Source: Variovorax sp. Root411
GTDB taxonomy: Bacteria; Pseudomonadota; Gammaproteobacteria; Burkholderiales; Burkholderiaceae_C
DNA length: 64,000 bases
Assembly (NCBI RefSeq): GCF_001425205.1
Contig: NZ_LMDW01000018.1
Span: 55,558-119,557, forward strand
Direction of reading: 5' to 3'
The notes under the pieces were generated by a model. The model saw nothing but the letters and a program-made list of their open reading frames with translations. It searched no databases and had not been told where the DNA came from. This document shows positions 22,367 to 31,011 of the stretch, piece after piece (within the stretch, counting starts at the first letter, position 1; every line of letters begins with the position of its first letter). The translations under genes and the position numbers were made by a program.

Positions 22367-23920
22367 TCAGACCGAGGTTTCCTCGATCACACCCACCCAA
22401 TGGTCGGCGCCCGGGCCACCCGCGGCATACACCGCCAGCAGCTTGAACACTTCGTCGCTGAAGCCGCCGATGTTCAGCACATCGCCACGCTCTTGCGCCT
22501 GAGTGGTCGCATAAGGCTGGATGTCGATGCACACCATCCGCGCCTTCGGGTTGCGCTTCTTGAATGCTGCCCATTCCTGCATGGTTGCGGTACCGCGGCC
22601 ACGTGCAGGGTCGGCCCACGACTCGTTGTCCGACACCAGCACCACCAGATCGGCATGCGCTTTCTCGCGGTTCAGCAACGCCAGCGGCGCGCTGCACGAG
22701 GTACCGCCGCCGCCCACCGCCGCCAGCTTGGCCGCGTTGGTCATCACTGAATCGCGAGGATTCAGTTGCAGCGAAACCACCTTCGTCTCGAAAGGCAGCA
22801 CACGCGCATCCGCATTGCGGCGCAGCACAGCAGCAGCCACCAGCGCGGCCACGTCGATGCATCGCACCGTCGTGGTAGCCGAACCGCGGTGACCCGTCAC
22901 CGGCGAGCTCATCGAGCCCGACACGTCCGGACACACCACCACGCGGCCCTCGAACTGCGGCACATTGGCCAGCGCAAGTTCCATCGCGTCTTGCAGCGCC
23001 TCCTTCACCACATGCGGCACATCGGCACCGGCGGCCTTCCAGGCGGCCATCAGCTGGTACGGCAGCACGCGAGCCTTGGCAACCGCCAGCGGATCGCGCA
23101 GCTTGGCGGCCACCGCTTCGGCGAGGCCGGGCAATGCGAACACGCCGTGACGAGCGAAGGTGTTCAGGTTCTGACGCACCATCTGCCACGAACCACGCTG
23201 CGCGATCTGCGCCCAGGCCTGCGTATTCAGTTCCAGCGCGGTCAGCATCTGGAAGGGCACGTCGGGCACATCCTGCGTACGATCGCGCTTGAAGCGTTCG
23301 AAGGCCTGCGTGACCGGAGGCAGCGCCTCCAATGCATACGGACGATCGATCAGCCATGCGAACCACGCGGCACGCCAGGCTTCGGCGGGCTTCGGGTGAA
23401 CCATCTTCACCACGTCGGCCAGCGACGGCGTGTTGCCCACGGCAGCATTCAGCAGTTGCGCTTCGGTCGCTTCGAGCAGCCATTGCTGCACCAGCTTCTT
23501 CGGACGCGTACCGAGCGACTTCCGGCCCGCCGCGCCGGAACGCAGCATCTGCACGAAGTTGCGCAGCATCTTGCCGTTATCGATCACGCGGCCAAACACC
23601 TTGGCCAGCAGCGACACGTCGCGCACGGCCAGCGTGGCGGCCAACAGTGCCGGCATGTCCTTCATGCGGCCTGCGCGGCGGGCGTACACGGCCGTCTTGG
23701 CCACGAACAGCGGATCGACTTCTCGGGCCAGGGCCAGCACGGCGTCGAGCTGATCCTGAGCCTGCGCGTAGAACGTGTTGTTCAGGCAACCGGTGGCCGC
23801 GAACTGCGCCAGACGGTGCTTGGGCGACAGCGCATAGGCGGCGCCGCCGGCTTCGTTGCGGATATCGGCAGCGGGTTGCAGGGCACCGCGCAGCGTCTGG
23901 AAGAGTTGAAGGTTGGCCAT
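22367..23920 (-). CDS. rsr: Ro60 homologue (TROVE-domain RNA-binding protein Rsr)
   Basis: This 517-residue protein is a full-length Ro60 orthologue. Residues about 20-310 are the HEAT-repeat TROVE ring (LAQFAATGCLNNTFYAQAQ, VDPLFVAKTAVYAR). Residues about 325-517 are a von Willebrand A domain with an intact metal site: Asp332-Ser334-Ser336 in DVSGSMSS, then GGGTSCSAPL and SDNESW. Ro60 binds Y RNAs and misfolded RNAs and can tether the exonuclease PNPase. Its ATG at 23920 follows AAGGAGA. It is the first gene behind the sigma-54 promoter, with the Y RNAs immediately downstream. Confidence 0.96.
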   Translation of the reverse strand: MANLQLFQTLRGALQPAADIRNEAGGAAYALSPKHRLAQFAATGCLNNTFYAQAQDQLDAVLALAREVDPLFVAKTAVYARRAGRMKDMPALLAATLAVRDVSLLAKVFGRVIDNGKMLRNFVQMLRSGAAGRKSLGTRPKKLVQQWLLEATEAQLLNAAVGNTPSLADVVKMVHPKPAEAWRAAWFAWLIDRPYALEALPPVTQAFERFKRDRTQDVPDVPFQMLTALELNTQAWAQIAQRGSWQMVRQNLNTFARHGVFALPGLAEAVAAKLRDPLAVAKARVLPYQLMAAWKAAGADVPHVVKEALQDAMELALANVPQFEGRVVVCPDVSGSMSSPVTGHRGSATTTVRCIDVAALVAAAVLRRNADARVLPFETKVVSLQLNPRDSVMTNAAKLAAVGGGGTSCSAPLALLNREKAHADLVVLVSDNESWADPARGRGTATMQEWAAFKKRNPKARMVCIDIQPYATTQAQERGDVLNIGGFSDEVFKLLAVYAAGGPGADHWVGVIEETSV

Positions 23921-23978
23921 GTGACTTCTCCTTGTTCGGTTCTTTTTTTCGGTTGTCTTCTTGAGTTGTGATCCTTAT

Positions 23979-23994
23979 TGCAACGGGTGTGCCA
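23979..23994 (-). promoter_or_regulatory. Sigma-54 promoter of the rsr-Y RNA-rtcBA operon
   Basis: The minus strand reads TGGCACACCCGTTGCA. It matches the -24/-12 consensus (TGGCAC-N5-TTGC) with the GG and GC doublets 12 bases apart. Transcription would begin near 23967, about 47 bases before the rsr start. The divergent gene encodes the sigma-54 activator RtcR, which fits known rtcBA control. Confidence 0.88.
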
Positions 23995-24013
23995 GCGCAC
24001 TCGCCCTCGACGA

Positions 24014-24044
24014 TTCAATCTTTCAAGCTGTTGATTTGATTGAA
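24014..24044. promoter_or_regulatory. Candidate RtcR binding site (inverted repeat)
   Basis: TTCAATC (24014-24020) and GATTGAA (24038-24044) are perfect inverted arms. Inside them lies a smaller TCAA/TTGA repeat around the centre. It sits about 20 bp upstream of the sigma-54 promoter and 90 bp upstream of rtcR, as expected for an activator site, though closer to the promoter than many enhancer sites. Confidence 0.55.
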
Positions 24045-24104
24045 GTTTTTCCACTTTCGAGCATCCGAGCGCGGCAAACCTGCCTCTGACTCACATTCAT
24101 TTCT

Positions 24105-24131
24105 TATAATTTTGGATAGCTATTTATCCAA
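24105..24131 (+). promoter_or_regulatory. rtcR promoter -10 and overlapping operator-like palindrome
   Basis: TATAAT at 24105-24110 is a consensus -10 box without an obvious -35. Directly after it, TTGGATA (24112-24118) and TATCCAA (24125-24131) form a perfect 7-bp inverted repeat with a 6-base spacer. It covers the expected transcript start and ends 3 bases before the rtcR ATG. It could be an autoregulatory site or an mRNA hairpin blocking the start. No Shine-Dalgarno is visible. Confidence 0.55.
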
Positions 24132-24134
24132 TTA

Positions 24135-25742
24135 ATGAAGAAACCCATCGTCGTCATCGGCTTCCTCGGCACCCAACTCGACGCCGGCCAGGGCGCGGGC
24201 CGCTGGAACAAGTGGCGCCCCACCGTCTCGCTCGCGCAGCACGAGGACATGGTCGTCTCGCGCCTGGAGTTGCTCTACACGCTGCGGCACAGGGCTCTGG
24301 CCGAGGTGGTGAAGGCCGACATCGCCGCCGTGTCGCCCGAGACCACGGTCAACCTCGTGCCGATCGATCTCGCGGACCCATGGGATTTCGGCGAGGTCTA
24401 TACGCGCCTGTACGACTGGGCGCGCGGCTATCCCTTCGACACCGAACGCGAGCAGTACTGGACGCACATCACCACCGGCACGCACGTCGCGCAGATCTGC
24501 ATGTTCCTGCTGTCGGAATCGCGCGTGGTGCCCGGCGTACTGGCGCAGACCTCGCCACCGAAGAAGCAGCGCGAAGGCGAGGCCGGCAAGTGCACGCTGA
24601 TCGACCTCGACCTGTCGCGCTACGACGTGATCGCGCGGCGCTTCGATGCGGAGCAGCGCGATGCCGTCGCATTCCTGAAGAGCGGGATCGCCACGCGCAA
24701 CGCGCGCTTCAATGCACTGATCGACGAGATCGAGCGCGTGGCGGTGCGTTCGCGCGCGCCGATCCTGCTGGTCGGGCCCACCGGTGCGGGCAAGTCGTTC
24801 CTGGCGCGGCGCATGTTCGAGCTGAAGCAGGCACGGCACCAGATGACGGGGCCGTTCGTGGAGGTGAACTGCGCGACGCTGCGCGGCGACGGTGCGGCCT
24901 CGACACTGTTCGGTCACAAGAAGGGCTCATTCACCGGCGCCGCGGCCGACCGCGCGGGCCTGCTGCGCACGGCGCACCAGGGCGTCCTCTTCCTCGACGA
25001 GATCGGCGAGCTCGGGCCCGACGAGCAGGCAATGCTGCTGAAAGCGATCGAGGAGAAGCGCTTTTTCCCCGTGGGTGCCGACAAGGAGGTGGAAAGCGAC
25101 TTCCAGCTGATCGCCGGCACCAACCGCGACCTGCGCAGCGACGTGGCTGAGGGGCGCTTCCGCGAAGACCTGTTCGCGCGCATCAACCTCTGGACCTACG
25201 ACCTGCCGGGCCTCGCGCAGCGGCCCGAGGACATCGAGCCCAACGTCGACCACCTGCTGGCCATTCACGCGGCGGAGAACCATCGCGTGGTGCGCTTCAA
25301 CGCCGAGGCGCGCGCGGCCTACCTGCGCTTTGCGCAAAGCGGCGAGGCGATCTGGAGCGGCAACTTCCGCGATCTCTCCGCGAGCGTGACGCGGCTGGCA
25401 ACACTGGCCGATGGCGGACGCATTCCGGTGGCGCTGGTCGAGGCGGAGATTGCTCGGCTGCGGTGGCTGTGGAAGCATGCGGGCGCGTTGCCGGCCACCA
25501 GCGAAGGCGTGGACCTGGATGCGCTGCTCGGCGAGAACCGCGCGGCGGCGCTCGACCTGTTCGATCGGCTCCAGCTCGAGGCGGTGATGCGCGTGTGCCG
25601 GCAGTCGCGCAGCCTGTCGGATGCGGGCCGCCAGCTGTTCCAGGCCTCACGCGCGCAGCGCAGCGTGGTGAACGACGCGGACAGGCTGCGCAAGTACCTC
25701 GCCAAGCATGGGCTCGAGTGGGGCCGGATCGCCGACGCCTGA
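24135..25742 (+). CDS. rtcR: Sigma-54-dependent transcriptional activator RtcR
   Basis: The 535-residue activator has an N-terminal CARF-type Rossmann sensor domain (MKKPIVVIGFLGTQLDAG onward, to about residue 180). An AAA+ domain follows, with Walker A GPTGAGKS (from residue 214), the sigma-54 contact loop GSFTGA (264-269) and Walker B LFLDEIGEL. The C-terminal region after residue 465 holds a Fis-like DNA-binding helix pair. The CARF domain is known to repress the ATPase until a nucleic acid-derived ligand is sensed. In Salmonella, tRNA fragments have been implicated. It drives the divergent rsr-rtcBA operon. Confidence 0.96.
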   Translation: MKKPIVVIGFLGTQLDAGQGAGRWNKWRPTVSLAQHEDMVVSRLELLYTLRHRALAEVVKADIAAVSPETTVNLVPIDLADPWDFGEVYTRLYDWARGYPFDTEREQYWTHITTGTHVAQICMFLLSESRVVPGVLAQTSPPKKQREGEAGKCTLIDLDLSRYDVIARRFDAEQRDAVAFLKSGIATRNARFNALIDEIERVAVRSRAPILLVGPTGAGKSFLARRMFELKQARHQMTGPFVEVNCATLRGDGAASTLFGHKKGSFTGAAADRAGLLRTAHQGVLFLDEIGELGPDEQAMLLKAIEEKRFFPVGADKEVESDFQLIAGTNRDLRSDVAEGRFREDLFARINLWTYDLPGLAQRPEDIEPNVDHLLAIHAAENHRVVRFNAEARAAYLRFAQSGEAIWSGNFRDLSASVTRLATLADGGRIPVALVEAEIARLRWLWKHAGALPATSEGVDLDALLGENRAAALDLFDRLQLEAVMRVCRQSRSLSDAGRQLFQASRAQRSVVNDADRLRKYLAKHGLEWGRIADA

Positions 25743-25758
25743 GCTATCCTCCGCCGCG

Positions 25759-26289
25759 ATGGCCATCTCCGCATTCGTCGTGAAAGTCCCCGCCGCCGAG
25801 CCTCTCGTCGGGGACTTGCGCTGCCGCTACGACGCGACCGTCGCACTGGGTGTGCCGGCGCACGTCACGGTGCTCGTTCCTTTCATGGACCCTGCGCTGA
25901 TCACACCCGAAGTGCTGGAGCACGCGCGGCAGGCTCTGAATCGGACGCCTTCGTTTGTCTTCTCCCTGGGCAAGGTCGGGCGCTTTCCCGAGACCGCATA
26001 CCTCGCACCGGAACCGGCTGCGCCCTTCATCGAAATGACACTGGCGCTCGCGGACGCATTTCCCGATTTCCCACCGTATGGCGGCGAGCACGAAGGTGTC
26101 ATTCCGCATCTGTCGGTGGCGCACGGCAAAGCGCTCGATGCGGACGCGGCGGTTGCCGAATTGGAGGCACACCTTCTCGCATCGGGTGCCGTGCATGCGA
26201 ACTGCACCGAAGTCACGCTGATCGAAAACTCGTCGGGGCGCTGGCAGGACATGCACGTCTTCCGGCTGCCTCCGGCCACTCAAGCATGA
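25759..26289 (+). CDS. 2H phosphoesterase / 2'-5' RNA ligase family protein
   Basis: The 176-residue protein has the two HxT/S motifs of the 2H superfamily: His35-Val-Thr37 (PAHVTVLVPF) and His117-Leu-Ser119 (IPHLSVAHG). Such enzymes open 2',3'-cyclic phosphates or cleave 2'-5' linkages. Its start lies 16 bases after the rtcR stop, so it is probably co-transcribed with rtcR. Its overlap with the hydrolase gene downstream (ATGA) suggests a longer unit. Acting on cyclic-phosphate RNA ends, it would affect the same substrates as RtcA and RtcB (inference). Confidence 0.88.
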   Translation: MAISAFVVKVPAAEPLVGDLRCRYDATVALGVPAHVTVLVPFMDPALITPEVLEHARQALNRTPSFVFSLGKVGRFPETAYLAPEPAAPFIEMTLALADAFPDFPPYGGEHEGVIPHLSVAHGKALDADAAVAELEAHLLASGAVHANCTEVTLIENSSGRWQDMHVFRLPPATQA

Positions 26290-27146
26290 CGAACCACTCA
26301 GTCCGCCGATGGTGCAAGAGGCTGGCGCTGTGCGCGCTGCCGCTCATGCTGGCGGGCTGCGTCCAGTCGATGTTCTACTACCCCGACAGCGTGCGCTACG
26401 AAACGCCCGACGTGCTGGGCCTGCGCTACGAGAGCGTGCAGTTCGCCAGCGCCGACGGCACGCGCCTGAGCGGCTGGTTCCTGCCCGCGGAGAACCGCCA
26501 GAACCCGAAGGAAGCGAAGGGCACGGTGGTGCACTTCCATGGCAACGCGCAGAACATGAGCACGCACTGGCGCTTCGTGGCCTGGCTGCCGAAGCAGGAC
26601 TACAACGTGTTCGTGTTCGACTACCGCGGCTACGGCCAGTCCGAAGGCAAGCCGGAGCCCAAGGGCGTGTTCGAGGACTCCCATGCCGCGCTGAACTATG
26701 TGCGCTCGCGCGGCGACCTCGACCCCGAGCGGCTGTTTTTGTTCGGGCAGAGCCTGGGCGGCACCAACGCCATCGCGGTGACGGGATCGGGCAACAGGGC
26801 GGGCGTGAAAGCGGTGGCCGTCGAATCGACCTTCTATTCCTATTCGTCGATTGCCAACGAAAAGCTCTGGGGCGCCGGCTTGCTCGTGAGCGACGAGTAC
26901 GCGGCGTCGAAGTACGTGGCGGCGGTGTCGCCCATTCCGCTGCTGCTGATCCACGGCACGGCCGACCAGGTGATTCCGTTCGCGCATTCGAGGCGCCTGC
27001 TGGCCGATGCGCGCGAGCCCCGCCGGCTGATCGAAGTACCGGGCGCCGGCCACCTCGAACCGATGACGGCCCTGCGCTACGGCGCCGCCTACCGGAAGGC
27101 GCTGACCGCATTCTTCGAGGCCGCTCAACATCCGCTGCAGCAATGA
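26286..27146 (+). CDS. Alpha/beta hydrolase lipoprotein
   Basis: The 286-residue product starts with a lipoprotein signal (lipobox LMLAGC, residues about 20-25). The hydrolase core shows the HGN oxyanion motif (VVHFHGNAQNMS), the nucleophile elbow GQSLGG, the acid in HGTADQVIP and His in GAGHLEP. This group (YhfR/Bem46-like, bacterial relatives of ABHD13) has no settled substrate. Its start overlaps the 2H gene stop and its stop overlaps the next gene, so the three are translationally coupled. Confidence 0.88.
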   Translation: MTNHSVRRWCKRLALCALPLMLAGCVQSMFYYPDSVRYETPDVLGLRYESVQFASADGTRLSGWFLPAENRQNPKEAKGTVVHFHGNAQNMSTHWRFVAWLPKQDYNVFVFDYRGYGQSEGKPEPKGVFEDSHAALNYVRSRGDLDPERLFLFGQSLGGTNAIAVTGSGNRAGVKAVAVESTFYSYSSIANEKLWGAGLLVSDEYAASKYVAAVSPIPLLLIHGTADQVIPFAHSRRLLADAREPRRLIEVPGAGHLEPMTALRYGAAYRKALTAFFEAAQHPLQQ

Positions 27147-28102
27147 CAACCGCCATGAAGCACTTCGACGAAGCCGCCACCCGCGCACCCCTGAGCTTCG
27201 AGCGGCTGGTGCCCGCGCTGCACGCGGCCTTCGTTGCCGGGGCGCAGGTGCCGCCGCGCCATGTGCACGGCATCGAGACCGCATCGGACGGCGAAAACAA
27301 GGGCACCGTGCTCATCATGCCGGCATGGAGCGATGCGGGCTTCCTGGGCATCAAGACCATCAACATCTTTCCGGGCAACAGCGCGCGCGGCCTGCCCGGG
27401 CTGCATGCGACCTATGTGCTGTACGACGCGCGCACCGGCGTGCCGTTGGCGATGATGGACGGCAACGAGATCACCGCGCGCCGCACGGCTGCCGCCTCGG
27501 CACTGGGTGCGTCGTTTCTGGCACGCAACGACGCGCGCCGGTTGCTGGTGCTGGGCACAGGCCGCATCGCGCGCATGCTGCCGGCGGCGCATGCGAGCGT
27601 GCGGCCCATCGACGAGGTGTGGGTGTGGAACCACCGGGCCGAAGGCGCCGAGACGCTGGCCGCGCAGTGGCGCGCCGAGGGCTGGAACGCGCGAGCTGTC
27701 ACCGACCTGGAAGCGGCCGTGCGCCAGGCCGACATCGTGAGCTGCGCCACGCTGGCCACCGCGCCATTGGTGCGCGGCGAATGGCTGGCACCGGGCTCGC
27801 ACCTGGACCTGATCGGCAGTTTCACGCCAGCCATGCGCGAGGCCGATGCGCAGTGCTTTGCGGGGGCCCGCACCTTCGTCGACACCGACGAGGCGCTGCA
27901 GAAATCCGGCGACCTGCTCGATGCGATGGCGGCCGGCACGCTGCGGGTGGAAGACGTCGGGGGCACGCTCGCCGCACTGTGCCGCGCCGAGCGCCCGGGT
28001 CGCTCGACCGACGAAGAGCGCACGGTGTTCAAGGCCGTCGGCAGCGCGCTGGAAGACTTGGCTGCTGCCACTCTGGTGTGGCAATCGAGAGACACGATCT
28101 AA
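27143..28102 (+). CDS. Ornithine cyclodeaminase/mu-crystallin family protein
   Basis: The 319-residue protein has the family layout: a substrate domain with GIKTINIFPGN and MMDGNEITARRTAAASALGA, then a Rossmann NAD(P) domain with LGTGRIARML. The conserved Arg/Thr-rich TARRTAAAS loop is intact. Members act as ornithine cyclodeaminases, delta1-pyrroline-2-carboxylate reductases or other imine reductases. The sequence alone does not decide. ATG 27143 overlaps the preceding stop (ATGA). Confidence 0.88.
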   Translation: MTTAMKHFDEAATRAPLSFERLVPALHAAFVAGAQVPPRHVHGIETASDGENKGTVLIMPAWSDAGFLGIKTINIFPGNSARGLPGLHATYVLYDARTGVPLAMMDGNEITARRTAAASALGASFLARNDARRLLVLGTGRIARMLPAAHASVRPIDEVWVWNHRAEGAETLAAQWRAEGWNARAVTDLEAAVRQADIVSCATLATAPLVRGEWLAPGSHLDLIGSFTPAMREADAQCFAGARTFVDTDEALQKSGDLLDAMAAGTLRVEDVGGTLAALCRAERPGRSTDEERTVFKAVGSALEDLAAATLVWQSRDTI

Positions 28103-28235
28103 TCCTTTTGGCCTAGTTCAAGCCAGGAAAACCGCTGTCACGGCTGGTTTTTCCAACATCCGGATACGCCTTGTAGCCAATAGTAAACATTGCGCTTTGC
28201 GGCTATCGTGCTCCTGAACTACCGACGGGGGCCAC

Positions 28236-28466
28236 ATGCTCAGCACCCAACACAAAGCCAACATCCTCCGCAAGGCCGGATACGCCGTGCCGGCCGAGCC
28301 GGGGAGTGCCAACTGCATCCACCAGACGGCCCAATGCTGGGAGAAGGCGATCGACACGCTCTACGTGTCGTACTCCGCCAGGCGCGCCGCCAAGAGCCTG
28401 CGGGACGCGGAGGAGGCGCGAATGCTGGCCTTGCTGCAGTTGCGCTCGGCCAAGGCCTGCGCCTGA
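28236..28466 (+). CDS. Small hypothetical protein (76 residues)
   Basis: A 76-residue frame begins MLSTQHKANILRKAGY and ends in a helical AARRAAKSLRDAEEARMLALLQLRSAK. Two cysteines, at about 27 and 34, flank a CIHQTAQC segment. A GGGGG run lies 5 bases upstream of the ATG. I recognise no family. Coding potential is plausible from the amphipathic, charged sequence. The 133 bases upstream hold no other gene. Confidence 0.5.
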   Translation: MLSTQHKANILRKAGYAVPAEPGSANCIHQTAQCWEKAIDTLYVSYSARRAAKSLRDAEEARMLALLQLRSAKACA

Positions 28467-28498
28467 GGCCTGTCGCCGCGGCGGGGCCCGCGCGGCTG

Positions 28499-29101
28499 TC
28501 AGCCTGTGCGCTGGCGGTCGCGCAGATAGGCGAGGATTAACCTGACGAGTTCGCTTCGCAGCGCAGGCAATGCCATGTCGCCGCGATGCGCCGCGGCATG
28601 GACGACGCCTTCGACGGCGGAGGAAAGTACGCGGGCTGCCATGTCCTCCTCGTCGTCGCCGTGCTCCGTGTTCGCGCTCGCGGCGACCAGGGCCCGGTAG
28701 CGCCGCTGGTATTGCGCCTCGAACTCCGCATGGCTCGAACGGGGTGCGAGCGGCACCTCGTCGAGCAGGATCCGGTGCAGCGCCTGATCGACCGAGTGGG
28801 CGGCAATGACACCGTCGACGAATCGCGCGACGCGCTGCTCCAGCGCGATGGGTTCGCCGTCTCCGCCAGCGCCGGACAACGCCGCGAGCACTTCGTCGAG
28901 ATGGCGCTCGCGGATCGCCTCGGCAATGGCGAGCTTGTCCGGGAAGTACTGGTAGAGCGAGCCGACACTGACGCCCGCAACCGCCGCGATCTCGTTGGTG
29001 GTGAAACGCGCCCATCCGCGGCGCGCCAGAACGCGAGTCGCGGCCTCGACGATTACGTCCACCGTGACGCGCGAACGCTGCTGGCGCGGTGCTTTGCGCA
29101 T
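28499..29101 (-). CDS. TetR family transcriptional regulator
   Basis: The 200-residue protein has a standard TetR HTH (RVTVDVIVEAATRVLARRGWARFTTNEIAAVAGVSVGSLYQYFPDK) and a C-terminal domain similar to AcrR-type repressors. The start at 29101 (MRKAPRQQRS) was chosen; an upstream ATG at 29179 would overlap the divergent gene. It faces the DinB gene across about 100 bases, so it probably regulates it. Confidence 0.88.
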   Translation of the reverse strand: MRKAPRQQRSRVTVDVIVEAATRVLARRGWARFTTNEIAAVAGVSVGSLYQYFPDKLAIAEAIRERHLDEVLAALSGAGGDGEPIALEQRVARFVDGVIAAHSVDQALHRILLDEVPLAPRSSHAEFEAQYQRRYRALVAASANTEHGDDEEDMAARVLSSAVEGVVHAAAHRGDMALPALRSELVRLILAYLRDRQRTG

Positions 29102-29203
29102 GGTCCGGCGCTGTGGGGGAATGCGAGTACCCAAGTTCGAGGCTCCACTCAAGAATAGGACCGCACGCAACGCGTGCATTCAACCGTTCAAGGGGAGATT
29201 GTG

Positions 29204-29716
29204 ATGAGTACGCAGACGCTTCTGGCTTCGCTGTTCCGGTACAAGGCCTGGGCCGACGAAGGGCTCCTGGCAGGTCTCGCAGGCCTGGCCGCGAAGGGCC
29301 CGGCCGACGAGTACCGCTGCGCGATGCGCGTGTTCAACCACGCCTGCATCGTCGACCGCATCTTCGTTGCGAATCTCCAGCGCAAGGCGCACGCATACAC
29401 GGCGACGGGCTCGCGCGAGCCGCCAGTCCTGGAAGCGCTGGCCGAATCGGTCAGGGAAACGGACCGCTGGTACGTCGACTACGTCGCGCGCCTGGGTCCA
29501 GAGGAGCTTGCGGAAAGCATCGAGTTCACGTTCACCGACGGCAGCCCGGGCCGCATGTCGCGCGAGGAGATGCTGGGCCACGTGGTGGCCCATGGCGGCT
29601 ATCACCGGGGCGAGGTCGGCCAGATCATGACCCGGCTCACGGGAGCGTCGCCGCCCGATACCTTCACCGGCTATCTGCACCAGGCCGAGCCCGCGCGCCG
29701 CGAGCGGAATGCGTAG
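29204..29716 (+). CDS. DinB/YfiT family putative metal-dependent hydrolase or thiol transferase
   Basis: This 170-residue four-helix protein begins MSTQTLLASLFRYKAWADEGLL. The family metal-site histidines occur in VFNHACIVDRIF and in HVVAHGGYHRGEVGQ. ATG 29204 follows AAGGGGAG. DinB-like proteins are thiol-dependent transferases or hydrolases, and this one is otherwise unassigned. It is divergent from tetR and may be its target. Confidence 0.87.
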   Translation: MSTQTLLASLFRYKAWADEGLLAGLAGLAAKGPADEYRCAMRVFNHACIVDRIFVANLQRKAHAYTATGSREPPVLEALAESVRETDRWYVDYVARLGPEELAESIEFTFTDGSPGRMSREEMLGHVVAHGGYHRGEVGQIMTRLTGASPPDTFTGYLHQAEPARRERNA

Positions 29717-29758
29717 CGGCGCGGGATCGGGGCATTGCGTCCGCGGTGGGGTTGCCAG

Positions 29759-30964
29759 TCAGACGCGTTCGAGAATCACCGCAATGCCCTGCCCCACGCC
29801 GATGCACATCGTGCACAGCGCATAGCGGCCGCCGCCCCTGTGCAGCTGGTTGACTGCGGTGGTGGCCAGGCGCGCACCGCTGGCGCCCAGCGGGTGGCCC
29901 AGCGCAATGGCGCCGCCGTTGATGTTCACGCGGGCGTCGTCGTCCTTCAGGCCGAGCAGGCGCAGCACGGCAAGGCCTTGTGCAGCAAAAGCTTCGTTGA
30001 GTTCGATGACGTCGATCTGGTCGATGGTGAGGCCGGTCAGCGCCAGCACCTTCTGCGTGGCTGGCGCAGGGCCGATGCCCATGACGCGCGGCGCAACGCC
30101 GGCGGTGGCCATGCCGACCACGCGGGCGCGCGGCGTCAGGCCGTGCCTGGCGGCGCTGGCTTCGTCGGCCAGCAGCAGCGCGCAGGCGCCGTCGTTCACA
30201 CCGCTGGCGTTGCCGGCGGTGACGGTGCCGTCGGGGCGCACCACGCCCTTGAGCTTGGCGAGCGATTCGAGGCTGGTCTCGCGCGGATGCTCGTCCTTGT
30301 TGACGATGATGGCGTCGCCCTTTTTCTGCGGCACGCTCACGGGCACGATCTCGGCGTCGAAGAAGCCCGACTTCTGCGAGGCCACGGCGCGCAGCTGTGA
30401 GTTGAGCGCCATCAGGTCCTGCGCCTCGCGCTCGATCTTGTAGTCGGTGGCCACGTTCTCGGCCGTCTCGGGCATCGAGTCGACGCCGTACTGCGCCTTC
30501 ATGAGCTTGTTGACGAAGCGCCAGCCGATGGTGGTGTCGTACACCGCGTTGTTGCGGCTGAAGGCGCTCTCGGCCTTGGGCATGACGAAGGGCGCGCGGC
30601 TCATGCTTTCCACGCCACCGGCGATCATCAGGCCGGCTTCACCGGCGCGAATGGCGCGTGCCGCGGTGCCCACGGCATCGAGGCCGGAGCCGCACAGGCG
30701 GTTGATGGTGCCGCCGCCGATTTCGAGCGGCAAGCCCGCCAGCAGCGCCGACATGCGCGCGACGTTGCGGTTGTCTTCGCCGGCCTGGTTGGCGCAGCCG
30801 TAGAGCACGTCGCTCACGGCTTGCCAATCGACGTTCTTGTTGCGTTCCATCAGCGCACGCAGGGGCACCGCGCCGAGGTCGTCGGCACGCACGCTGCTGA
30901 GCGAGCCGCCGTAGCGGCCGAAGGGGGTGCGGACTGCGTCGCAGATGAAGGCTTGGTTGGTCAT
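29759..30964 (-). CDS. pcaF: 3-Oxoadipyl-CoA thiolase PcaF
   Basis: The 401-residue thiolase splits 3-oxoadipyl-CoA into succinyl-CoA and acetyl-CoA. The nucleophilic Cys lies in NRLCGSGLDAVG, the second Cys in CTMCIGVGQG, and the histidine segments NEAFAAQG and GGAIALGHPLGASG are intact. Length and the start MTNQAFICDAVRTPFGRYGG match PcaF. It follows pcaJ by 47 bases in a pcaI-pcaJ-pcaF operon. It completes the beta-ketoadipate route fed by maleylacetate reductase. Confidence 0.94.
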   Translation of the reverse strand: MTNQAFICDAVRTPFGRYGGSLSSVRADDLGAVPLRALMERNKNVDWQAVSDVLYGCANQAGEDNRNVARMSALLAGLPLEIGGGTINRLCGSGLDAVGTAARAIRAGEAGLMIAGGVESMSRAPFVMPKAESAFSRNNAVYDTTIGWRFVNKLMKAQYGVDSMPETAENVATDYKIEREAQDLMALNSQLRAVASQKSGFFDAEIVPVSVPQKKGDAIIVNKDEHPRETSLESLAKLKGVVRPDGTVTAGNASGVNDGACALLLADEASAARHGLTPRARVVGMATAGVAPRVMGIGPAPATQKVLALTGLTIDQIDVIELNEAFAAQGLAVLRLLGLKDDDARVNINGGAIALGHPLGASGARLATTAVNQLHRGGGRYALCTMCIGVGQGIAVILERV

Positions 30965-31011
30965 GGTCTGTCTCTTTGGAAGGATGTTGATTCGAGTACC
31001 GGATGTCCGCC

